Source of the DNA: Rhodococcus sp. HM1
GTDB taxonomy: Bacteria; Actinomycetota; Actinomycetes; Mycobacteriales; Mycobacteriaceae
Assembly (NCBI RefSeq): GCF_023218075.1
Contig: NZ_JALPTB010000004.1
Location: 62,001-126,000 of the forward strand
DNA: 64,000 nucleotides
Reading direction: 5' to 3'
How positions within the stretch are numbered: position 1 is the first letter of the stretch; every line of letters begins with the position of its first letter. Both the position numbers and the translations under genes were made by a program. The notes under the pieces were generated by a model. That model was not told the origin of the DNA and did no database searches. It saw nothing but the letters and a program-made list of their open reading frames with translations. Of the stretch, positions 38,130-47,026 are shown piece by piece.

Positions 38130-39281
38130 ATGACGAGGGGTGCGCGGTTGAGGGGTTCGCGGCGACTGCCGACATTGGTACTGGCACTCGGCCTGTTCGC
38201 CACGGTCACGTCGTGCGCCCGGTTCGACGATGCGGCCACGACCCCGTTCACACCGGAACCGTCGTTCGACGGCGGCGCCGACATCGGCCCGCTCGAGCAG
38301 TCACCGACCACGTCGACGACACCGTCCGTCCCTCCGGTGCCTCCCGGCCCGTGTGTGGATCCGGACCCCGCGGTCGTCGCCACGTGCCTCGACACCACCG
38401 GGGGGCTCGTCACCGTGCCGGACGGCAGTTCCGCGTTCGTGGCCGAGCGGCGCACCGGGCGGATCCTGCAGGTCGCCCCCGGCACCGAACCCGTCGAGAT
38501 CGCGACGATCCCGGTGGACGGCTCGGGCGACGGAGGCCTCCTCGATCTGACGCTGTCTCCCACCTACGGCGAGGACCGGCTGCTCTACGCGTACATCACC
38601 ACACCGTCCGACAACCGGGTGGTGCGCATCGCCGCGGGCGACGTTCCCAAGGACGTGTTCACCGGCATCCCACGCGGCGCGAACGGTAACGCCGGCGCCA
38701 TCGAGTTCGTCACCCCCACCGAGCTGGCCGTCCTCACCGGAGACGTCGGAAACCCTGCTGCCGCAACAGATCCCGCGTCACTGGCCGGGAAGCTGCTGCG
38801 CGTGCCGCTGCCCGCCCCTGGCGGTCCTGCCCCCGCACCGACGGTGGTGCTGTCCGGCATCGGAACGGCCGGCGACGTGTGCCGTGACCCGATCGGCAAT
38901 CTGTGGGTCACCGACCGCACGCCGCTCGAGGACCGGTTGCAGCGGGTGGGGTCGGACGGTTCCGTCGCGGGCGCGCCGGTGTGGACGTGGCCGGACCGTC
39001 CCGGCCTCGCCGGATGCGCGGCCGGCCCCGATGCGGTGGCGATCTCGCTGACCGACGGCAAGGCGGTGTCGGTGGTCGCCACCGACCCGGGTACCGGCGC
39101 CGTCACCGCAGCCCCGGTGCTCGCGGCGCAGGACAGGTACGGGCGGCTGGGTGGCGCGTCGGCCGGTGTCGACGGGTTGCTGTGGGTCTCGACCGTCAAC
39201 AAGGACGGTGGCCAGCCGGGGCCGAACGACGATCGCGTCGTGCGCATCCAGTTCCCGGCCGGTGGCGGCGGATTCGACTGA
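38130..39281 (+). CDS. lppZ: LppZ-like lipoprotein, glucose/sorbosone dehydrogenase-type propeller
   Basis: This 383-residue protein begins with a basic N-region, a hydrophobic core and the lipobox VTSC, with the lipidated Cys at residue 29. It is therefore anchored to the outer face of the membrane. After a Pro/Thr-rich linker, the rest resembles a beta-propeller of the glucose/sorbosone dehydrogenase type (repeated GDGGLLDLTLSP, VRIAAGDVP, GNLWVTDR segments). Synteny with Rv3006 beside doxX supports the name. Substrate and redox cofactor are unknown. Confidence 0.87.
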   Translation: MTRGARLRGSRRLPTLVLALGLFATVTSCARFDDAATTPFTPEPSFDGGADIGPLEQSPTTSTTPSVPPVPPGPCVDPDPAVVATCLDTTGGLVTVPDGSSAFVAERRTGRILQVAPGTEPVEIATIPVDGSGDGGLLDLTLSPTYGEDRLLYAYITTPSDNRVVRIAAGDVPKDVFTGIPRGANGNAGAIEFVTPTELAVLTGDVGNPAAATDPASLAGKLLRVPLPAPGGPAPAPTVVLSGIGTAGDVCRDPIGNLWVTDRTPLEDRLQRVGSDGSVAGAPVWTWPDRPGLAGCAAGPDAVAISLTDGKAVSVVATDPGTGAVTAAPVLAAQDRYGRLGGASAGVDGLLWVSTVNKDGGQPGPNDDRVVRIQFPAGGGGFD

Positions 39282-39356
39282 GTCGGAAAGACCGTCGGAC
39301 GTCGCCGTCGCGCGTCCCGGAGAATCACCCTGGGCGACAATCGACGCGGTGGATGC

Positions 39357-39388
39357 GAATTCGCTCACGCTACAGCGTGGGCGAATTC
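39357..39388. terminator. hairpin between lppZ and the antiporter gene
   Basis: A 15-bp stem with one G-T pair (39357-39371 with 39374-39388), loop AC, carries GAATTCGC on its outer arms. It lies between convergent genes and probably terminates both. The rest of the 39282-39423 gap shows no gene. Confidence 0.65.
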
Positions 39389-39423
39389 CGAAACACGTCG
39401 TGAATTCGGGATTATTCGCAGCC

Positions 39424-40629
39424 TCAGCATCCCGCGTCGGACGGACTCACCGACTGCGGCCGATCGGATCGCTGGAGCAGCCCCGCGACCATCGGAAGTA
39501 TCAGCACTGTGATCGCCCCGGCCGCAACGAGAATCGACGCACTGCCGTTCGTCATCTCCCCCGCCGAGACCGCGACCCCGGTGACGGCGACGATGAGCGG
39601 GAGCCCGGTCGTCGAGTACAGCGCGATCTGCAGTTGCTCCGCGGTGTCGAAGCGGGACTCGCGGTCGAGGCGTGCGGACACGAACACCGGCACACCCCGG
39701 ACCAGAATCAGCAACAGCAGGAACGCAATCAGCACACCGGGTTTCTCGACGACGGCACCCACGTCGATCGCCATCCCGGAGGTGACGAAGAAGATCGGGA
39801 TGAGGAACCCGTAGGCAAGTCCGTCGAGTTTCGTCTCGAGCAGCACGTCGCCGGTCGGAATCGCCCGGCGCAGGATGAATCCCGCGGCGAACGCGCCGAG
39901 GATCACGTCCAGGTCGAACACGACCGCGAGGGTGATGAGCCCGACGAGCAGCAGCATCGTCAACCGGACCGACGTCTGGGCGGTGGTCATCGAGGTGCGT
40001 CGCACGAATGCCAGGAACTGCGATCCTTCCCGCAGGATCCGCGGCGGCAGCAGTGCCACGATCACGGCGACCACCGCGAACGCCGCGAGGACCAGCAGGG
40101 ATCCGAGCGCACCGCGCGCGCCCAGCAGCGTCGCCATCGCGATCACCGGCAACAGCTCGCCGACCGCTCCGTGGTTGAGCACCGACCGCCCGAGCGGGGT
40201 GTCGACGAGCCCGCGGTCCGCGAGGATCGGCAGCAGAGTGCCCAGCGCGGTCGACGTCAACGCGATCGCGACGGCGACCTCGGCATTCACGAGACCGGCC
40301 GCGCCGAGCACTGCGACGGTCGCCAGGGCCAGTGTCATGCACACGCACCACGTGATCAGCGCGCGGCGACCACCGCGACCGCGCAGCTCGGCGGGATCGA
40401 TCTCGTAGCCGGCGAGCAGGAACAGCAGCCCCAGACCGAGTTCGCGGAGCATCTCGATCCCGCCGTCGACCTCGGCGAAGCCGAGCGCGTTGGGGCCGAT
40501 GACGACCCCCGCGACGAGCAGCAGCACCACTTCCGGCACGAGCCGGCGAGGCACGGCTCCCGCGACGAGCGGCGCGACCACGGCCGCCACGACGATCCAG
40601 AACAGTGAAGTGGCGACTGCGGCATCCAT
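39424..40629 (-). CDS. CPA2-type cation/proton antiporter
   Basis: This 401-residue membrane protein has about 12 hydrophobic helices matching the Na/H exchanger family: LVPEVVLLLVAGVVIGPNALG, ELGLGLLFLLAGYEIDP, and SGMAIDVGAVVEKPGV. The AGYEIDP segment with its acidic residues is the typical ion-binding region of CPA2 members. No C-terminal Rck/TrkA domain follows, so it is the short form. ATG 40627-40629 has TAACGT 8 bases upstream. Ion specificity (Na or K) is not evident. Confidence 0.87.
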   Translation of the reverse strand: MDAAVATSLFWIVVAAVVAPLVAGAVPRRLVPEVVLLLVAGVVIGPNALGFAEVDGGIEMLRELGLGLLFLLAGYEIDPAELRGRGGRRALITWCVCMTLALATVAVLGAAGLVNAEVAVAIALTSTALGTLLPILADRGLVDTPLGRSVLNHGAVGELLPVIAMATLLGARGALGSLLVLAAFAVVAVIVALLPPRILREGSQFLAFVRRTSMTTAQTSVRLTMLLLVGLITLAVVFDLDVILGAFAAGFILRRAIPTGDVLLETKLDGLAYGFLIPIFFVTSGMAIDVGAVVEKPGVLIAFLLLLILVRGVPVFVSARLDRESRFDTAEQLQIALYSTTGLPLIVAVTGVAVSAGEMTNGSASILVAAGAITVLILPMVAGLLQRSDRPQSVSPSDAGC

Positions 40630-40637
40630 GAACCGCT

Positions 40638-40643
40638 ACGTTA
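40638..40643 (-). promoter_or_regulatory. -10 hexamer, leaderless promoter of the antiporter gene
   Basis: TAACGT (minus strand) ends 8 bases before the ATG at 40629, just after the gatB stop in the same direction. It gives the antiporter its own transcript. Confidence 0.45.
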
Positions 40644-40654
40644 GCGGCTCAAGA

Positions 40655-42163
40655 TCAACTGCACGCGGCGATGACGAGTTCCTTGACGCGCGCCGGGTCG
40701 GCCTGGCCGCGGGTGGCCTTCATGACGTCGCCGACGATCTTGCCGGCCGCCTGGACCTTGCCGGAGCGGATCTTGTCGGCGATGTCGGGGTTCGCGGCGA
40801 GCGCCTCGTCGACCGCGGCCTGCAGTGCCGAGTCGTCGCGCACGACCTCGAGTCCGCGAGCGGCCACGACCTCCTCGGGTTCGCCCTCGCCGGCGAGGAC
40901 ACCGTCGACGACCTGCCGCGCGAGCTTGTTGGTGAGCTTGCCGTCGGCGACCAGCGCGATGACCTTCGCGACCTGCTTCGGGGTGATCGGCAGATCCGCG
41001 AGTTCGACCTCGCGGGCGTTGGCCTGCTGCGTCAGGTAGGCGACCCACCAGGACCGGGCCTCGGACGCGGGCGCCCCGGCCTCGGTCGTCGCGATCACCA
41101 GGTCGAGAGCACCGGCGTTCACCAGGTCGCGCATCTCCTCGTCGGAGACACCCCATTCCTTCTGGATGCGGGCGCGGCGCAGCCACGGCAGCTCCGGCAG
41201 GGTGCCGCGCAGTTCCTCGATCCACTCGGCGCTCGGAGCGACCGGCTCGAGATCCGGCTCCGGGAAGTAGCGGTAGTCCTCTGCGGTTTCCTTGCGGCGA
41301 CCGGGCGAGGTCGTGCCGTCGGCCTCCTGGAAGTGGCGGGTCTCCTGGACCACCGTGCCACCGGCCACGAGCACCGCCGCCTGGCGGCGCATTTCGTAGC
41401 GGACCGCGACCTCGACGGACTTGAGCGAGTTCACGTTCTTGGTCTCGGTGCGGGTACCGAACTCGTCCGCGCCGATCGGGTTGAGCGAGACGTTGGCGTC
41501 GCAGCGCATCGAGCCCTGGTCCATGCGCACGTCCGACACGTCGAGGGCCTTCAGCAGATCGCGCAGCGCGGTGACGTAGGCGCGGGCAACCTCGGGGGCA
41601 CGCTCACCGGCGCCGACGATCGGCTTGGTGACGATCTCGACGAGCGGCACGCCGGCCCGGTTGTAGTCCAGCAGCGAGTGGCTCGCACCGTGGATGCGTC
41701 CGGTCGCGCCGCCGACGTGCAGCGACTTGCCGGTGTCCTCCTCCATGTGGGCGCGTTCGATCTCGACCCGCCACGTGGTGCCGTCGTCGAGCACGACGTC
41801 GAGGTAGCCGTTCGTCGCGATCGGCTCGTCGTACTGCGAGATCTGGTAGTTCTTCGGCTGATCCGGGTAGAAGTAGTTCTTGCGCGCGAACCGGCCCCAC
41901 GGGGTGATCTCGCAGTTCAGCGCCAGGCCGATGCGGATGGCGGATTCGACGGCAGCCTGGTTGACGACGGGCAGCGATCCGGGCAGGCCCAGGCACACCG
42001 GGCACACCTGCGTGTTGGGCTCGGCACCGAACGTGGTCGGGCAGCCGCAGAACATCTTGGTGGCGGTGTGCAGTTCGACATGCACCTCCATGCCCATCAC
42101 GGGCTCGAACTTCGCGAGCACGTCGTCGTAGGCGAGCAGATCATCGGACATGGCGGCAGTCAT
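40655..42163 (-). CDS. gatB: Asp-tRNA(Asn)/Glu-tRNA(Gln) amidotransferase subunit B
   Basis: GatB is the kinase and tRNA-binding subunit of the GatCAB complex that converts Glu-tRNA(Gln) to Gln-tRNA(Gln). The 502-residue protein has [18 protein letters not shown] with zinc ligands (CGC and CPVC), the [19 protein letters not shown] region and a C-terminal YqeY-like tRNA-binding domain. ATG 42161-42163 is chosen over 42149 because TAAAAT lies exactly 7 bases upstream. gatB is separated from gatCA by 7 kb here, with pfkA and others between. Confidence 0.96.
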   Translation of the reverse strand: MTAAMSDDLLAYDDVLAKFEPVMGMEVHVELHTATKMFCGCPTTFGAEPNTQVCPVCLGLPGSLPVVNQAAVESAIRIGLALNCEITPWGRFARKNYFYPDQPKNYQISQYDEPIATNGYLDVVLDDGTTWRVEIERAHMEEDTGKSLHVGGATGRIHGASHSLLDYNRAGVPLVEIVTKPIVGAGERAPEVARAYVTALRDLLKALDVSDVRMDQGSMRCDANVSLNPIGADEFGTRTETKNVNSLKSVEVAVRYEMRRQAAVLVAGGTVVQETRHFQEADGTTSPGRRKETAEDYRYFPEPDLEPVAPSAEWIEELRGTLPELPWLRRARIQKEWGVSDEEMRDLVNAGALDLVIATTEAGAPASEARSWWVAYLTQQANAREVELADLPITPKQVAKVIALVADGKLTNKLARQVVDGVLAGEGEPEEVVAARGLEVVRDDSALQAAVDEALAANPDIADKIRSGKVQAAGKIVGDVMKATRGQADPARVKELVIAACS

Positions 42164-42170
42164 GCGGTCG

Positions 42171-42176
42171 ATTTTA
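42171..42176 (-). promoter_or_regulatory. -10 hexamer, leaderless promoter of gatB
   Basis: TAAAAT (minus strand) ends 7 bases before the ATG at 42163. It supports the longer of two in-frame starts. Confidence 0.55.
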
Positions 42177-42206
42177 GACGCCGCCACCCGACCCACTCAC
42201 CACCAC

Positions 42207-43238
42207 TCAGCCGAACAGAACCCGCATCTCCTGGTATCGCTCTTCCGGCACCAACTTGTGGTGCGCGAGCGCCTCGTCGAACCCGACGCGGACGATGCGG
42301 GTGCCGTGCAGCGCCACCATGTGACCCCAGTCCTCGTCGGCGACGAGATCGGTGACGGCCATACCGAGCCGTGTCGCCAGGACCCGGTCGAACGCGGTGG
42401 GCACTCCCCCGCGCTGGATGTGGCCGAGCACCGTCGCACGGGTCTCGATGCCGGTGCGTTCCTCGATCATCGGGGCCAGGATCTCGGCGATACCACCGAG
42501 GCGCGGACGATCGAATCCGTCGAGACCCTTGTGCGAGTGGGCCTCGGTCATGTCCGGCAGCGTGAAGCCCTCGGCGACGACGACCATCGGGGCACGACCG
42601 CGGTCGCGCACACTCGTCGTCCACGCGCAGATCTGGTCGATGCTCTCCGGGTGCTCGGGAATGAGGATCGCGTGCGCGCCGCCCGCGGTACCCGAGTGCA
42701 GGGCGATCCACCCGGCGTGCCGCCCCATCACTTCGAGCACCATGCAGCGTTTGTGCGAGTTACCGGTGGTGCGCAAGCGGTCGATGGCGACGGTGGCGAT
42801 CTCGACGGCCGTGTCGAATCCGAACGTGTAGTCGGTGCGGCCGAGGTCGTTGTCGATCGTCTTGGGAACCCCGACGATCGGGATTCCTTCCTCGAACAGT
42901 CGTTTCGACGCCGCCGCGGTGCCTTCTCCGCCGATCGCCACCACCGCGTCGACACCGAGTTTCTCGAGGGTGCGGGCGATGTTCTGCGCGCCGCCCTGCG
43001 GTCCCTGATACGGCCCGAATCGGCTGGTGCCGAGGATCGTGCCGCCCTGGTTCGACAGGCCCCGCACCGAACTGCGGTCGAGCGGCATCGCATCGCCCTC
43101 GACGAGTCCGCGCCATCCGTCCAGGAATCCGACGAACTCCTGGCCGTACACGGTCTCCCCCTTCAGAACCGCGCCGCGGATCACCGCGTTGAGTCCGGGG
43201 CAGTCGCCGCCGCTGGTGAGAATCCCGACCTTCGTCAT
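42207..43238 (-). CDS. pfkA: 6-phosphofructokinase
   Basis: PfkA phosphorylates fructose 6-phosphate. The 343-residue protein starts MTKVGILTSGGDCPGLNAVIRG, and has the catalytic PKTIDNDL and the nucleotide-loop GGEGT near residue 103. In this family a Gly at the fourth position of GGxG fits ATP use, whereas PPi-dependent enzymes carry Asp there, so ATP is the probable donor. ATG 43236-43238 is preceded by GGAGG at 5 bases. In M. tuberculosis it also lies between gatA and gatB. Confidence 0.95.
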   Translation of the reverse strand: MTKVGILTSGGDCPGLNAVIRGAVLKGETVYGQEFVGFLDGWRGLVEGDAMPLDRSSVRGLSNQGGTILGTSRFGPYQGPQGGAQNIARTLEKLGVDAVVAIGGEGTAAASKRLFEEGIPIVGVPKTIDNDLGRTDYTFGFDTAVEIATVAIDRLRTTGNSHKRCMVLEVMGRHAGWIALHSGTAGGAHAILIPEHPESIDQICAWTTSVRDRGRAPMVVVAEGFTLPDMTEAHSHKGLDGFDRPRLGGIAEILAPMIEERTGIETRATVLGHIQRGGVPTAFDRVLATRLGMAVTDLVADEDWGHMVALHGTRIVRVGFDEALAHHKLVPEERYQEMRVLFG

Positions 43239-43449
43239 GTACGCCTCCGTTGCAGAGGATCCGTGTCGCTCCTGTCATCCTGCCCGCAAGCGGCGTGAGC
43301 GTCATCTCGATCGGCCACGTTGCCCCGCTGCAAAGTCTCACAGAGAGCCCGCGATCACGCTGAGCGGAACGCAACGCGCACTTACGGCGAGGCAACACAC
43401 CGGTCACCGCGGCCCTCGACACTTTCTCCGATCCCACAGGAGGTTTGCC

Positions 43450-44301
43450 GTGTCCTATGTCCCACCGGCCGAGCTGGCCCGTGCAATGGTCGACGCCGGC
43501 CATAGCAAAGTCCTCACGTCCACCCGCGACACGCTGATCCGCGCGTTCATGGGCGGTGCGCTGCTCACCCTCGCCGCGGCCTTCGCGGTCACCGTGACCG
43601 TCCAGACCGGTAACGCCCTGCTCGGAGCGGCCCTGTTCCCGGTCGGTTTCTGCCTGCTCTACCTGCTCGGTTTCGACCTGCTCACCGGGGTGTTCACGCT
43701 CGCGCCGGTCGCGTACCTGGACCGCCGTCCGGGCGTGACGATCGGCGGCGTCCTGCGCAACTGGGGACTGGTGTTCGTCGGCAACTTCGCCGGGGCGTTC
43801 ATGGTCGCTGTGATCATCACGTTCGTGCTCACCTACGGATATTCGATTCCGCCGAACGAGGTGGCCGAGAAGCTGATGACCATCGGCGAGTCACGCACCG
43901 TCGGCTATGCCGAACACGGCGCCGCGGGCATGGCGACGCTGTTCCTGCGCGGCGTGCTGTGCAACTGGATGGTCTCGACCGGTGTGGTCGCCGCGATGAT
44001 GTCGAAGAACGTGACCGGCAAGGTTCTCGGCATGTGGCTGCCGATCATGCTGTTCTTCTACATGGGATTCGAGCACTCCGTGGTCAACATGTTCCTGTTC
44101 CCGTCCGGCCTGCTCCTCGGCGCCGACTTCACCCTCGTCGACTACCTCGTGTGGAACGAGATCCCGACGGTGCTCGGCAATCTCGTGGGCGGACTGGTCT
44201 TCGTCGGCCTGGCCATCTACACGACCCACGTCCGCACCCAGCCGAAGCGGGCCACCGTCGAGATCGCGCCCGCACCGGAGCGGGAGACCGAAACGGTCTG
44301 A
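43450..44301 (+). CDS. formate/nitrite transporter (FNT) family channel
   Basis: This 283-residue protein has six hydrophobic segments in the FNT order. Recognisable parts are FMGGALLTLAAAFAVT (helix 1), the GFDLLTGVFTLAP loop after helix 2 (the L-T-G motif of the substrate gate), NWGLVFVGNFAGAF (helix 3), and GVLCNWMVSTGVVAAM with the CNW motif. FNT channels move formate, nitrite or hydrosulfide. GTG 43450-43452 is preceded by GGAGG at 7 bases. Which anion it carries cannot be said; no nitrite reductase is nearby. Confidence 0.9.
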   Translation: MSYVPPAELARAMVDAGHSKVLTSTRDTLIRAFMGGALLTLAAAFAVTVTVQTGNALLGAALFPVGFCLLYLLGFDLLTGVFTLAPVAYLDRRPGVTIGGVLRNWGLVFVGNFAGAFMVAVIITFVLTYGYSIPPNEVAEKLMTIGESRTVGYAEHGAAGMATLFLRGVLCNWMVSTGVVAAMMSKNVTGKVLGMWLPIMLFFYMGFEHSVVNMFLFPSGLLLGADFTLVDYLVWNEIPTVLGNLVGGLVFVGLAIYTTHVRTQPKRATVEIAPAPERETETV

Positions 44302-44323
44302 TCGCGAACACTTCCGCGGATAA

Positions 44324-44362
44324 CGAAGGGGCCGGGCGTGGTCGGGACGCCCGGCCCCTTCG
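44324..44362. terminator. bidirectional terminator between the FNT and response-regulator genes
   Basis: A perfect 16-bp stem (44324-44339 with 44347-44362) with the loop GGTCGGG lies between convergent genes, 22 bases after the FNT stop. Confidence 0.8.
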
Positions 44363-44379
44363 CGGTTCCGATCCGACCG

Positions 44380-45051
44380 TCACCCGGGCACGACCAGCCC
44401 CGACTCGTAGGCCACCACGACCGCCTGCGCGCGGTCCCGCAGATGCAACTTGCCGAGCACCTTGCCGACGTGCGTCTTGACCGTCTGTTCGGCGACGAAC
44501 AACCGTTGCGCGATCTCCTGGTTCGACAGGCCGTGCGCGATCAGCTCGAGCACTTCCGTCTCGCGCGGGGTCAGCACGTCGAGCGCGGTGCTGCGACGGG
44601 GCGCGCGCCGGCGGGTCACGTCGGCGATGAGCCGGCGGGTGACCGTCGGCGCCAGCAACGCCTGCCCGTCGGCGACGACCCGTACGGCCCGGACGAGTTC
44701 GTCCGCCGGCGCGTCCTTGAGCAGAAACCCGCTCGCACCCATCCCCAGCGCCTCGTACACATAGTCGTCGAGGTCGAATGTGGTGAGCATCAACACTTTC
44801 GAGCGCGGCTCGCGTCGGTCGGCGAGGATGTGCCGAGCGGCATCGAGTCCGTTCATCTCCGGCATGCGCACGTCCATGAGCACGACGTCGGGCCGCAACC
44901 TCGCGACCTCGCTCACCGCGACCTTCCCGTCCGGGGCGTCCCCGACGACACTGATGTCGGGTTGCGCGGCGAGCAGCGCGCCGAAGCCCTGGCGGACCAT
45001 GGCCTGGTCGTCGGCGATGAACACGGTGATGGGTGCGTGCGGCTCGGTCAT
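44380..45051 (-). CDS. NarL/LuxR-type response regulator
   Basis: This 223-residue protein has a receiver domain with the acidic pair in FIADDQ, phospho-acceptor Asp60 (VLMDVRMPEMNG) and the late Lys in FLLKDAP. A LuxR-type helix-turn-helix follows: LTPRETEVLELIAHGLSNQEIAQRLF and TVKTHVGKVLGKL. It should be phosphorylated by the kinase encoded 10 bases upstream. ATG 45049-45051 is preferred; an in-frame ATG 9 bases upstream also exists. Targets unknown, though the divergent phospholipase gene is a candidate. Confidence 0.93.
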   Translation of the reverse strand: MTEPHAPITVFIADDQAMVRQGFGALLAAQPDISVVGDAPDGKVAVSEVARLRPDVVLMDVRMPEMNGLDAARHILADRREPRSKVLMLTTFDLDDYVYEALGMGASGFLLKDAPADELVRAVRVVADGQALLAPTVTRRLIADVTRRRAPRRSTALDVLTPRETEVLELIAHGLSNQEIAQRLFVAEQTVKTHVGKVLGKLHLRDRAQAVVVAYESGLVVPG

Positions 45052-45061
45052 CACCCCCACC

Positions 45062-46264
45062 CTAGGCGGCGGGGACGCGGGGCAGCACCGCCGACACCTC
45101 GAATCCTCCGTCGGGTCGCGGGTGCGCGTACAACCGTCCCCCGACCGACGCCGCCCGATCGGCCATGCCGCGGATACCGTTGCCGCCGCCGAGGTCCGGC
45201 CGGTCCACGGGACGGTCCCCGCGACCGGCCTCCGAGGCGCCGTTGCGCACCGTCAGGTCCACCCGATCCGGACCGCACACCACCTGCACGGACACCTCCG
45301 AGCCCGGCGCGTGCCGGGCCGCGTTGGCGAGCGACTCCTGCAGGATCCGGTACACCGCGAGTCCCGCGCTGTCGGACACCGACCCGGTGTCCCCGTCGAT
45401 CCGTGCGGTGAGGTGCACCCCGGCGCGGCGGGACGCGTCGAACAGTTCGTCGATCCGGCTCAGCCCGGGCTGCGGAGCGTTCTCGGGCAGCATGCCGTCG
45501 CTTCGCAACACACCGAGCATGCCGCGGACCTCGTTGAGCGCCTCCCGCGCGTGAACGCCGATCGATTCGAATTCGGCGCGCACCTCGTCGGAGACGTCCG
45601 GCAGCCGGTACGGGGCGCTCTGCGCCTGCACCACGACGAGAGACATGTGGTGGGCGACGATGTCGTGCAGGTCGCGGGCGATGCGCGCCTTCTCCTCGAG
45701 CGCCGCGCGACGGGCACGTTCGAGTTCGCTGATCTCCTCCTCACGGGCCAGTTGCCGCCGGGACAGCACCAGCCAGCGCACGAGCAGCGCGAACGCCGCG
45801 ATCGCGGCGAGCCCGATCGCCCAGCCCCACCCGTCGTTGCCCGGCAGGTAGACGAAGAACAACACGACGGTCGCGAGCCAGACGACGAGCACGATCCGGA
45901 TCTCCTCGCGCAGACAGACCGCGACGAGCAGGGCGAGGAGCACCAGGATGTGGACGACCTGCCAGGGATAGCCGTAGTTCGGGACCCGGTCGAACGCCCA
46001 CGGAACGATCATCGCCGCGACCGCGGAGATCGCCCACCCGAGCGCCGGCTGCGCCCGGATCAGCAGGAACGGGAACACCGCCAGCCCGGAGATGATCGGC
46101 ATGAGCGGCGCCGGAACGTCGTGCGTGAGCTGGAGCGTCGGCCACGCGATCGCGTAGAGGATCAGGGTGGTCACGACGATCGCGATGTTCCACCAGCGTC
46201 CGCGACCGTACCGGACCGACAGGTCCACGCCGTGATGTACACCTTCACGCACCAACGAATTCAC
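45062..46264 (-). CDS. sensor histidine kinase, DesK/NarL-partner class
   Basis: This 400-residue protein has four to six membrane helices in the first 170 residues, a short coiled coil (REEEISELERARRAALEEKARIA), and a HisKA_3 dimerisation domain with phospho-accepting His200 (RDLHDIVAHH). The ATPase domain includes ILQESLANAARHA and GNGIRGMADRA. The GTG at 46262-46264 is chosen because TAGCGT lies 7 bases upstream with AGGACA 17 bases further. An upstream ATG at 46301-46303 would add 13 residues and lacks any ribosome-binding site. Confidence 0.9.
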   Translation of the reverse strand: MNSLVREGVHHGVDLSVRYGRGRWWNIAIVVTTLILYAIAWPTLQLTHDVPAPLMPIISGLAVFPFLLIRAQPALGWAISAVAAMIVPWAFDRVPNYGYPWQVVHILVLLALLVAVCLREEIRIVLVVWLATVVLFFVYLPGNDGWGWAIGLAAIAAFALLVRWLVLSRRQLAREEEISELERARRAALEEKARIARDLHDIVAHHMSLVVVQAQSAPYRLPDVSDEVRAEFESIGVHAREALNEVRGMLGVLRSDGMLPENAPQPGLSRIDELFDASRRAGVHLTARIDGDTGSVSDSAGLAVYRILQESLANAARHAPGSEVSVQVVCGPDRVDLTVRNGASEAGRGDRPVDRPDLGGGNGIRGMADRAASVGGRLYAHPRPDGGFEVSAVLPRVPAA

Positions 46265-46271
46265 GGTTCCC

Positions 46272-46277
46272 ACGCTA
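46272..46277 (-). promoter_or_regulatory. -10 hexamer of the sensor-kinase promoter
   Basis: TAGCGT (minus strand) lies 7 bases before the GTG at 46264, with AGGACA 17 bases upstream as a plausible -35. It would fall inside the coding region if the ATG at 46303 were used, which argues for the GTG. Confidence 0.5.
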
Positions 46278-46394
46278 GGTACCGCAGCCTCCTCTGTCCT
46301 CATACCGTGGAGTGAGATCTCGCTGCTACCCCGGTATCGGGTGGTCCGCGGCGAACCGGTCCGTCGTGTGATCCGGACATCGGTACCGCGTTCC

Positions 46395-46400
46395 TAGCGT
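46395..46400 (+). promoter_or_regulatory. -10 hexamer of the phospholipase promoter
   Basis: TAGCGT ends 8 bases before the ATG at 46409. The same hexamer serves the divergent kinase gene about 120 bases away. Confidence 0.45.
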
Positions 46401-46408
46401 CGGCGTTC

Positions 46409-47026
46409 ATGATCATCGGATCCGCGAGAGCCCGAGCCGCCACGACCGTCGGTGTTCTCGCCGCATACGTCTGGGTGGGTGCCGCCGGGTCGCCGGGAGC
46501 GCAGGACCGGTCCACCGCCGAGCATCCCGCCGCTGCGGCCACCGTGCTCGCGCTCGGATCGGGTGACACCGACACCGCGAGCGCCGCGTTCCCGCCCGAC
46601 TTCGAGACGGCGATGCGGTACAGCCCGATTCGCGAACCCGGAGTCTCGGGCGAGCGACTCAGCGATCCACAGGGTTCGTGCTCGTCGCCGGTGCCGCTGC
46701 CGGCGCTGTTCGAACCGGCCTGCCGTACCCACGATCTCGGATACGACCTGCTGCGGTTCGCCCGCGACTCCGGCGGCGAACTCGGGCCGGATGCGCGCCG
46801 CGCGCTGGACCGTAACCTGACGCGGGACCTGCGCGAGGCCTGCGCGACGGAGCCGGACGCCGCACCGGGCTGCGTGATCGCCGCGGAGGTCGCATCCGTT
46901 GCGGTGCGGATCAATTCGTGGCGGCAGCAGTATCGGGCACCGAGTCCGGAATCGCCGCTGCCGATCCTGCTCGGGCTGGGCACGGCCGCTACGGCCGGAG
47001 CCGCAGGATTGCGGGTGCGGTCATGA
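46409..47026 (+). CDS. secreted prokaryotic phospholipase A2-like protein
   Basis: This 205-residue protein has a probable signal sequence or anchor in the first 30 residues, then a small helical domain with CSSPVPLP and CRTHDLGYDLLR. The CxxHD segment with its adjacent Asp is the catalytic motif of prokaryotic phospholipase A2, which hydrolyses the sn-2 ester of phospholipids with Ca. Two more Cys (EACATE, PGCVIA) could form disulfides outside the cell. A hydrophobic C-terminal segment (LLGLGTAATAGAAGL) may anchor it. It overlaps the next gene as ATGA. Confidence 0.8.
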   Translation: MIIGSARARAATTVGVLAAYVWVGAAGSPGAQDRSTAEHPAAAATVLALGSGDTDTASAAFPPDFETAMRYSPIREPGVSGERLSDPQGSCSSPVPLPALFEPACRTHDLGYDLLRFARDSGGELGPDARRALDRNLTRDLREACATEPDAAPGCVIAAEVASVAVRINSWRQQYRAPSPESPLPILLGLGTAATAGAAGLRVRS